DNA of 64,000 nt from Aureococcus anophagefferens (Eukaryota > Sar > Pelagophyceae > Pelagomonadales > Pelagomonadaceae). A program made the position numbers and the translations under genes. The DNA is taken from NCBI RefSeq assembly GCF_000186865.1, contig NW_008705564.1:1051929-1115928 (forward strand), in the 5' to 3' direction. The notes under the pieces were generated by a model, which saw nothing but the letters and a program-made list of their open reading frames with translations, was not told the DNA's origin and made no database searches. Below, one piece after another: positions 54,101 to 61,900 of the stretch; position 1 is the stretch's first letter; each line of letters starts with the position of its first letter.

Positions 54101-55890
54101 GCTTCCACGTCATCGACTCCGACTGCCGCACCGTCGTCTTCGAGGGCTTGGCGTCGTCCGTCGCCGAGATCCTGGCGGCCGCGCCGCGGCGGGGCATCAA
54201 CGACGGGTCCTACCGCATCCTCGCGGACGCTACCGTGCGCTTCACGCAGCGCCTCTTCACGGCCTTCAACACGGACCTGAAGAAGGTGCGCCTCCGCGAG
54301 CCGCTGCCCGTGCTCGCGGAGAGCCCGGAGATCTACAATCGGACCAAGGTCTCCGCGGAGTGCTTCGAGGCGCTGGATCGCCTCATGGACCTCCGGCGCG
54401 TGCCGTCGCTCAAGCAGCTGTCGCTGAACCGCTGCGGCGGCCTGCCCGAGGTCCACATGCTCATGCAGGTCGAATCGAAGTTCGGCGAACCGATCACGAT
54501 GACGGACATCGACGGCCGGCCGCCGAAGGCCGTCGCGCGCGACGGCTCGCGGGCGGCGACGCCCACGGCGTCGCGGCGCGTCTCCAAGGACGGCGCGGCC
54601 GAGGACGCGGCCGAGGTCTCCGTGGATTTACCGGAAGCCGTCGCCAAGGCCGCGCAGTCGACGCGCCGCAAGGCCGCGACGGACACGAAGAACGACGCCT
54701 TCCTCCACGCGCTGGCGAACCGGACGACGCAGGACTACATGGCCCTCCGCCGCGAGGCCAACGCCGAGGCCGCCGCGGCGTACGAGGAGCGCAAGGCGCG
54801 CGTCGCCGCGGAGCGCGCCGCGGACAAGATCCCCGCGACCTACGTCTACAGCGGCCAGAAGCTCCAGTACACGGAGCTCAAGAAGGCGGAGCAGCGCGCG
54901 CGGCTCCGCAACGAGCGCAACGTCCTCTTCGTGCGGTCGAGCGACGCGCACGCGGACTACCTGTCGCTGACCGTGCCCTTGGTCGACGAGACGCGCCTGA
55001 AGCAGGACGCGGCGGCCGAGTCCAAGGCCAAGTGGAAGACGAAGCGGGGCTTCGTCTACCCGGCGCCCAAGCCGCCGGCGGAGTACAACGTGCACCCGAA
55101 GAAGCCGTCGGACGCGCGCGTCGTCGAGCTCAACGAGGAGTGGGTCGAGAACGAGTTCCAGGCCACGGACCTGGGCCGGTCCGACGACCCGTCGCTGCGC
55201 GTGGACCCGGCGCGCGACTTCGACACGATTCCGTCGAACGGCGCCATGGAGTTCGGGGGCCTGCGGCGGCCCAAGTTCGAGCGCGAGTACGACGGGAGCC
55301 ACCTGGGCGACATCACGCGGCTGCCCCGCGGCGCGATCCTCCAGGACAAGTACGGCGACACGGAGTACCTGCGGTCCGTGCACCTCTGCGGCGAGGGCCT
55401 CGCGGCCGAGGCCGCGGAGACGAAGCGCAAGGAGGAGGCGCTCTTCCGGTCCAAGGTCGTCGTCGACTCGCTCGACTTCAAGGTCGGCAACTTCCTGCAG
55501 ATCGACCGGCCGAGCCAGACGGACCGGAACAAGGAGATCCTGCACGGGCCCGTCAAGTCGCGCGCGCTCAAGATCGTGCGCAACGCGAAGCTGCCGAGCG
55601 GCAAGTCCGTCAAGCTCCGGCCGCCGCCCTACTCCATGTTCAGCCAGGGCGAGTACGTCGAGGCCCACGACTTCGCCGAGGACCTCCGCCAGTACCCGGG
55701 CGAGTTCACGGCCAAGACGGAGACGGGCGACCCCCTCGACTTCCAGACCCACATCCACCGCGACGTCCTGCGCCGCGCGTCGGAGAAGATCCTCTCCCGG
55801 AAGGCCATCCAGCCGACGACGTCCGCGGAGATCCAGGACGACTGCCGCTGGCACCCGGCGAGCCGCGGGCTCCAGGGGCTGGAGGGGTGA
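51167..55890 (+). CDS. Cilia/flagella-associated protein, CFAP92 (DUF4550)-like
   Basis: Exons 51167..51901, 52114..53325 and 53527..55890 give 1,436 aa, starting MAEEPSSSSSKGAKAYNVGL. The N-terminal ~245 residues look like a C2- or beta-sandwich-type module. A segment around PFDHTVAYLTGTIERAVLEE leads to TKPVVVEVHDRDLLPDEP, resembling the DUF4550 region of CFAP92. The C-terminal half has a segment TVVFEGLASSVAEILAAA, FTQRLFTAFNTDLKKVRLRE, IYNRTKVSAECFEALDRLMD and LPEVHMLMQVESKFGEPITM. Further C-terminal sequence is Lys/Glu-rich with aromatic repeats. Assignment to CFAP92 is from pattern memory and is tentative. Two introners, one B and one A, each restore the frame when removed. The next plus-strand gene downstream is a dynein-like gene. 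Confidence 0.6.
51911..52113 (+). mobile_element. Family B introner element
   Basis: The element reads CTGTGTGGAAATCAACCACT at its 5' end and GATTTCGACACAG at its 3' end. Flanks are GTGCGGGGG (51902-51910) and GTGCGCGGG (52114-52122), a 9-bp duplication with one difference. Intron 51902..52113 uses GT from the duplication and AG from the element, giving SVRAGT-VRGLPGV in frame. Confidence 0.88.
53341..53526 (+). mobile_element. Family A introner element, reversed and with an altered left end
   Basis: This copy lies in the opposite orientation relative to the other four family A copies, yet still gives a GT-AG intron (53326..53526) that joins SE to VALVVAIERP exactly. The right terminus CTTTTGCTGCCCAG is intact. 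The left terminus lacks CAGGGC and begins AGCAAAAGG. The flanking duplication is 15 bp (GTCGCGCTCGTCGTC at 53326-53340 and 53527-53541) instead of 8-9. Confidence 0.88.
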
Positions 55891-55905
55891 GGGGGTGCGC
55901 TAACC

Positions 55906-56670
55906 TTAATAGCCGCCTTCGGGACACAGGAAGGAGACGACGTGGCTCGCGGCGTCGAGCGGGAACGGCCGGGCCACGGCGGCGCGCCGCGCGCGCCGCG
56001 CCCGCTGCGGCTTCCCCGGCCTCGCCGGCCGCGGCGCGAGCTTGGCGACGAGGCCCGAGAGCACGCGGCGGTGCTTCGAGCACCACTGCTTCCAGTCGCC
56101 GGCGGCCCTGACGCCGTCGAGCAGGTGGCAGTACGGTGTCGCGGAGTGGTCTCTGCGAATATGCACGGGCTCGGCGCCCGCTCGGAGGAGGACTTTGACG
56201 AGTTCGCGATTGTCTCGGAGCATGGCGGCGAGCAGGGGCGTATTCCCCTCGTTGGTAGGCTCATCAGGGTGTGCACCGTACTTCAGGAGATCGTTGGCGG
56301 CAGACGCAGCACTTTTCTTGTCGATGCAAGAAGATGCAAGAAAAAGCGCGGACGTTCCTTCGTTGGTCTTCGCATTCGCGTCGGCGCCCGCGGCTAGTAA
56401 GACGAGAACGCAAGAGTGTGTGCGGTTAGCGCATGCGAGATGCAGCGGACGCCAACCGTCTTGATCCGGCCTTTCTAAGGACGGCTCGGCTCCGTTCTCT
56501 AACAAGAACTCGAGCACTCTATGTTGCTCCAGAGCGACGGTGGTAAATAAAGATGAAATATAATCGCCATGGCTCGCATTTACATCGGCGCCTTGCTCTA
56601 TAAATCTCCGAATTACCTCGATGTCGTCATCCCCAAGAGCATAAAACATTTGTTCAGTGATTTCATCCAT
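55906..56670 (-). CDS. Ankyrin-repeat protein, tandem paralogue 1
   Basis: The 254-aa product starts MDEITEQMFYALGDDDIEVI. It has about four ankyrin repeats (EQGADVNASHGDYISSLFTT, QDGWRPLHLACANRTHSCVL, GADANAKTNEGTSALFLASS, EGNTPLLAAMLRDNRELVKV) and a distinctive C-terminal module (AAGDWKQWCSKHRRVLSGLV, FPLDAASHVVSFLCPEGGY) shared with the next two genes. Repeat DNA is lower in GC than the C-terminal part. Its stop lies 15 bp from that of the flagella-associated gene. A helix of this type with a conserved basic tail may bind a common partner. The function is unknown. Confidence 0.78.
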   Translation of the reverse strand: MDEITEQMFYALGDDDIEVIRRFIEQGADVNASHGDYISSLFTTVALEQHRVLEFLLENGAEPSLERPDQDGWRPLHLACANRTHSCVLVLLAAGADANAKTNEGTSALFLASSCIDKKSAASAANDLLKYGAHPDEPTNEGNTPLLAAMLRDNRELVKVLLRAGAEPVHIRRDHSATPYCHLLDGVRAAGDWKQWCSKHRRVLSGLVAKLAPRPARPGKPQRARRARRAAVARPFPLDAASHVVSFLCPEGGY

Positions 56671-56920
56671 GGCGTCGTGAAAGACGGCGCGCTGCTGAGG
56701 CGCCTCGCGCGGCGCAGCGCTGCGCGGCGCCTCGCGCGCCGCAGCGCTGTGGCGGCCCGCGACGAACTCGGCGCGGTGTCGCCGAAGGGGTGGCGCGCGG
56801 CGCCTTGGTCGCCCTGAGACGCGGCCCACCTCGTCTAGCTCTATCTCGTCGAATGATTCTGCATCTTGCACTTCATCTTGCCGTGCAAGCGAGCGGCCCG
56901 GTAGGGAAGCATGGTTCTTA

Positions 56921-57703
56921 CTAGGAACCACCTTCTGGGACCCAGAAGGACACGATGTGGCTCGCGGCGTCGAGCGGGAACGGCCGGGCCACGGCGGCGC
57001 GCCGGGCGCGTCCCGCGCGCTGCGGTCCCGGCTTTCCCGGCCGCGGCGCGAGCTTGGCGACGAGGCCGGAGAGCACACCGCGGTGTTTCGAGCACCACTG
57101 CTTCCAGTCGCCGGCGGCCTTGACGCCGTCGAGCAGGTGGTAGAACACTGCCCCGGGGTGGTCTCTGCGGTCTCTGCGTATTTCCACGGGCTCGGCGCCC
57201 GCTTGGAGGAGGACCTTGACGAGGTCGCGATTGTTTCGGAACATCGCGACGAGCAGGGGCGTATGCCCCGCCGTGGTAGGCTCATCAGCATGTGCGCCAT
57301 ACTTCAGGAGATCGTTGGCGGCAGACGCAGCACTTTTCAGGTCGCGGCAAGCAGATACAAGATAGAGTGCGGACGATCCATCGTTGGTCTTCGCATTCAC
57401 GTCGGCGCCCGCGGCTAATAGGGCGGGAACGCAAGGAAATGTGCAGCTGTCCGTGAAATTAGAGCATGCGATATGCAGCGGACGCCAACCGTCTTGATCC
57501 GGCCTTTCTAAGGACGGCTCGGCTCCGCTCTCTAACAAGAGCTCGACCGCTTCAACGCGCCCTCGACCAACAGCGGCACGTAAAAGCGACATGTGGCCGT
57601 TGGCCACATGGGTCGCATTTACATCGGCGCCTTGCTCTATAAGCCTCCGAAGTGCCTCGACGTCATCATCCGTAAGAGCACCAAACATTTGTATTTCATC
57701 CAT
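56921..57703 (-). CDS. Ankyrin-repeat protein, tandem paralogue 2
   Basis: The 260-aa product starts MDEIQMFGALTDDDVEALRR and has the same layout as its neighbours: N-terminal ankyrin repeats (EQGADVNATHVANGHMSLLR, ESGAEPSLERPDQDGWRPLH, GADVNAKTNDGSSALYLVSA, AGHTPLLVAMFRNNRDLVKV), then DGVKAAGDWKQWCSKHRGVL and AASHIVSFWVPEGGS. It is very similar to paralogue 1, with matching blocks in the repeat region (ASAANDLLKYGAHPDEP in one, AHADEP in the other). The 250-bp spacer to paralogue 1 also shows related sequence, so the duplication unit is gene plus spacer. Confidence 0.78.
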   Translation of the reverse strand: MDEIQMFGALTDDDVEALRRLIEQGADVNATHVANGHMSLLRAAVGRGRVEAVELLLESGAEPSLERPDQDGWRPLHIACSNFTDSCTFPCVPALLAAGADVNAKTNDGSSALYLVSACRDLKSAASAANDLLKYGAHADEPTTAGHTPLLVAMFRNNRDLVKVLLQAGAEPVEIRRDRRDHPGAVFYHLLDGVKAAGDWKQWCSKHRGVLSGLVAKLAPRPGKPGPQRAGRARRAAVARPFPLDAASHIVSFWVPEGGS

Positions 57704-57919
57704 GGCGTCGTAGAAGACGGCGCGCTGCGCGGCGCCCCGCGCGGCGCAGCGCTGCGGCGGCCCGCGAAGAGCTCGGCGCGGTGTCGCCGAAGGGGTGGCG
57801 CGCGGCGCGTGGTCGCCTGTAGACGCGGCCCACACTCTGTCAGCTGAGCACGTCGAATGCCTCAGCACTTGCACTTCATCTTGCCGTGGCAGGCCGCGAA
57901 GATGAGAAACATGGTCTTA

Positions 57920-58723
57920 CTAGGAGCCACCTTCTGGGACCCAGAAGGATACGATGTGGCTCGCGGCGTCGAGCGGGAACGACCGGGCCACGGCGGCGCG
58001 CCGCGCGCGCCCCGCGCGCTGCGCTCCCGGCTTTCCCGGCCGCGGCGCGAGCTTGGCGACGAGGCCGGAGAGCACACCGCGGTGCTTCGAGCACCACTGC
58101 TTCCAGTCGCCCGCGGCCTTGACGCCGTCCAGCAGGTGGCGGAGGGGATGGTCGTGAATGTTGGCTATCTCGGCGCTAGCGCCCGCTCGGAGGAGGATCT
58201 TGACGAGGTCGTGATTGTTTCGCTGGAGCGCGAAGCACAGGGGCGTCTTCCCGGCGGAGGTCTCTTCGTCGGGCCGTGCGCCGGCCTTGAGGAAAGCTGC
58301 GACAACAAGCGCGGCCCTTTCCATGTCGCGGTGAGCGGCTAAAATATGAAGCCCGGTGATGCCGCGATTCGTCTTCGCGTTCAGGTCGGCTCCGAAGGCG
58401 CCCAAGATAGGAGCACAGCGCAACGACTTGTTCACGCACGCGATGTGCAGCGGTCTCCAGCCATCGTTATCCCGCGTTTCCAAGGTCGCGGTGGCGCCGC
58501 TCTGCAGCAAGAGCTCGACCACTTCAGACGCGTCCCGACTGATGCCGTATTTCAACAGCGACATGTCGGCGTTGAGGGAATACGTCCAGTTCACGTCGCC
58601 GCCCCGCGCGATCAGCGCGCGAAGCGTTGCGAGATCGTCGTCCTTCGCAGCCATCAACATGTTGTTCGCCATGTCGTCACCGTCAACATCATCCACGAAG
58701 TCATCGTCACTGACATCTTCCAT
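57920..58723 (-). CDS. Ankyrin-repeat protein, tandem paralogue 3
   Basis: The 267-aa product starts MEDVSDDDFVDDVDGDDMAN, an acidic N-terminus absent from the other two. Its ankyrin repeats (ARGGDVNWTYSLNADMSLLK, DGWRPLHIACVNKSLRCAPI, GADLNAKTNRGITGLHILAA, SAGKTPLCFALQRNNHDLVK) are the most diverged of the three. The C-terminal module (DGVKAAGDWKQWCSKHRGVL, FPLDAASHIVSFWVPEGGS) is almost identical to paralogue 2, consistent with recent duplication or gene conversion of the 3' end. Its start is 240 bp from the divergent dynein-like gene. Confidence 0.78.
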   Translation of the reverse strand: MEDVSDDDFVDDVDGDDMANNMLMAAKDDDLATLRALIARGGDVNWTYSLNADMSLLKYGISRDASEVVELLLQSGATATLETRDNDGWRPLHIACVNKSLRCAPILGAFGADLNAKTNRGITGLHILAAHRDMERAALVVAAFLKAGARPDEETSAGKTPLCFALQRNNHDLVKILLRAGASAEIANIHDHPLRHLLDGVKAAGDWKQWCSKHRGVLSGLVAKLAPRPGKPGAQRAGRARRAAVARSFPLDAASHIVSFWVPEGGS

Positions 58724-58963
58724 GGCTACGAACCGACGCGGCGCTGCGCGGTGGCGGGTCGGGACGAGCCGGGCGCGGGTCGCGGCGCGGCGCGCGGCGC
58801 GGCGGTCGGGCTTGGACGACTAGCCCAGCCTCTCCCAAGCGCGGGCCGGCGTCAAGGTCAACCAAAGTGCCGTCACCTCCAGCCCTCCAGCCCCGCCATC
58901 AAAACCGCCGGTGCTGCGGGAAGCATGAAGGCCTGATAGGAGCGCCACGCGCCGCCGCGGAGC

Positions 58964-61900
58964 ATGGGCGGCATCAGCGACGACTCGACGACCCTGACCT
59001 ATGGCCAGGGCTCGGCGTCGCGGACGCTGCACCTCGACGTGCAGATGCCCGGCCAGCCGCCGCGGTCGGCCAAGGCCGGCGGCGCATCCCAGCACGTCGC
59101 GTGGCAGCCCAACGCGTTCCGCGTGAGCGCGCCGAAGCAGCAGCGGCCGGCGACGTCCGAGGGCCGCCTCGTGCGCGCCAACGCCGACGGGACGCCGTCG
59201 CCGGCCAAGGGCCGGCCGCCGTCCGCGCCGGCCGGCGGCGGGCCCGGGCCCGTGTTCACGGCGCCGGAGCGGCAGACGACGCCGCGCGAGCTCGTGAACC
59301 GCTTCATGCGCGAGAACAACCGGCACCGGTCGCGGCCCAAGAGCCACGGCGGCCGCGGCCTCGGCTGGCGCGCGAGCAAGATCGCCCACCTGCAGCGCGA
59401 GGTCGACCGCGAGCCGCGGCCGTCGACGGCGCCCGCGACGTCGCCGCCGGGCGCGCTCGAGCCGCGGCCCCGGCCCGCGGCGGCGCCGCCGCTGCCCGCC
59501 GTGAGCTTCGCCGTGGACGGGCCGGAGACCGACGACGACCGGCCCCGGACGTCGCCCGCGGGCGCGCCGCCCGTGCCGCGCGACGACCCGCGGCTCGGCA
59601 AGCACAACCCCGCGGCCGCGGGCACGCACGCGAGCTTCCTCGAGTGGGAGGCCTTCCGGCGGCGCCTCCCCGGGGACCCGCCCGCGAGCGCGCGGCCGAC
59701 GAGCCCCACCGTCGAGCGGTGGACGCGGCCGCCGAGCCGCCCGGGCACAGCGGCGCCGCGCGCGGCCGCCGAGGCCGGCGACGCCTTCCGCGGCCGGACG
59801 ACGAAGGAGAAGCACGTGGACTTCAACGACGAGCTCTCGAGCCTCCTCGAGCCCTGGGACGTCGAGAAGCACGTCACGGACGACTTCTTGATCGCCGCGC
59901 GCGTGCCGCGCGTGCCGAGCCTCGCGTCCGTGTCCACGGACGCGTCCTACCACACGAGGATCGGCGTCGTCATCCGCAAGGAGGACGTGCTGCTTTCCGA
60001 GCCGCGCTGGCTCGACCCCCTGGTCCAGCACATGCTCGTCGCCGCGCGGAGGGACCGGCACGTGAAGACGACGCTCTGCGGCGTGTCGCGCTTCGACCTC
60101 GCGACGCTCAACGGCCTCAAGCCGACGAGCTGGAACCCCTACGACCTCGTCGTCGTCTCCGCGACGAACGTGGAGAAGATGCTCGACGTCAAGGGGCTCG
60201 ACGTCGACGAGCGGGACGCGGCGCGCGCGCGCGCGTTGCCCGACGAGTTCGGCTTCTCCAAGTTCGGCGTGGGCTTCGTGACGCTGAGCAGCACGGGCGC
60301 CATGTACTACTCGCCGCGGGACGTGCCGCGGACGCTCGCCGCGCCGGCTCTGACGGCGACGCCCGGCGAGTTCGTGGACCTCGAGGCCTACGAGCGCGAG
60401 GCGCGGGGCGGGAAAAGAGGGCGACATGCCCAACTTCAAAGGCTCCTCTCTCGGCCGTGTTCCACTCGTTTCGGCTGATTCTTGGACGAGCGATCACCTC
60501 TTGGAACGGTCTCGAAGCATGGATGTTTTTTTTTCCGGAACGCGCGCGCGCGGAACACTCATGTCGAAGCGAACGTGAATCACTCTTTTCCCGCCCAGGC
60601 GAGGCGCGGCTCTACCACTTCGTGAAGAAGCTCCACGTCTTCAAGAACTACTGGCTCTGGCGCATGTTCGGCGCCTGGCATCGCGTGCTCTCGCGGCAGC
60701 GGTTCGCGCGGCACCGGGACGCGCTCTGCGCCGCGCGCCTCGACGACGGCGTGCTGGTCGCGGCGCTGGCGCGCGCGACGTGGGAGCTCGGGGACTTGGA
60801 GGACGCGCCGCTCCACGTGACGCGCGCGGAGCTCGCCTGGGCCGCGTCCGACGCGCTGGAGCGCATTTTGGACAAGGACGCGCGCGACCGGAAGCGGGAG
60901 GCGGAGGCGGAGAAGCTCGGGGCCGCGGCGCCGGCGACGCCGCGCGCGATGGCGAACCCGGCGTTCGCGGCGGAAAACGCGTCGTCCGACGAGAGCAGCG
61001 ACGGCGACGACAGCTCGGACGAGTCGACGGCGTCGAGCGAGCGGCCCGACGCGCTGGCGGCTTTGAACGAGGCCGAGGCGCCCGCGCTGAGCCCCCAGGG
61101 TTCGGTGGGGTCGCCGTCCGCGTCCACCGCGGAGTACGTCGACCCGCACGTGCTCCACCGCGTCAAGTTCTTGGCGGACCAGTCGCTCGCCGAGGGCGTC
61201 GAGCCCGCGGTGTTCGTCGGCGCGCAGATCGCCGTATTACGGCGCGTGCAGCGCGACGCGGACGCGACGTCGGACCGCCTCGCGGCCGTGATCAAGCACG
61301 CGACGGCGACGCTCCTGGCCGAACAGAAGCTCAGCCTCCACCCGCGCAAGGCGAGCCCCCACGCGGCCTACGAGACGGCGGAGCGGGAGCGGAGCCTGCG
61401 CCAGAGCATGCGCCTCGCGGGCGGCACGGGCTACCTCGCCGCGCGGAGCACGGCGTCGACGGTCGTCCGCGCGTCCGTCGTGGGAGAAGACCTCACGGAC
61501 GACGAGCTGCTCGCCGCGGCGGCCTGGGGCGGCGTGCCGACCTACTACACGGACACGGCGCGGCGCCGGACGCTGATCACGAAGCTGAGCCGGTTCCGGC
61601 GGCTCGTGGAGTTCATGTTCTTAGGCGCGTACCGCGTGCTCGCGATCCGCTACGCGAGGGAGCTCGAGCGGTGGTACGACGACCTGCGATTGCAGGCCGA
61701 GACCGTCAAGAAGCCCGACGACGACGCGAACGACGACGGCGAGGAGCCCGAGCCCGTCTTCGACATCCACGAGCCCATCTACCCGCCGCTGCAGGTCGCG
61801 ATCAGGGCAGGACAAGAGAGCGAAATTCCCAACTTCAAAGGCTCATATCTCGGCCGTTTTCCACTCGTTTTGGCTAATTCTTGGACGAGCGATCAACTCT

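Larger units (their letters stand above)
55906..58723 (-). repeat. Tandem array of three ankyrin genes
   Basis: Three head-to-tail copies of ~0.8 kb, with spacers of 250 and 216 bp, encode proteins with the same C-terminal module. The spacers also share sequence (for example CACTTCATCTTGCCGTG between copies), showing that whole gene units were duplicated. Similarity is highest at the 3' ends and lowest in the repeat region. Confidence 0.8.
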
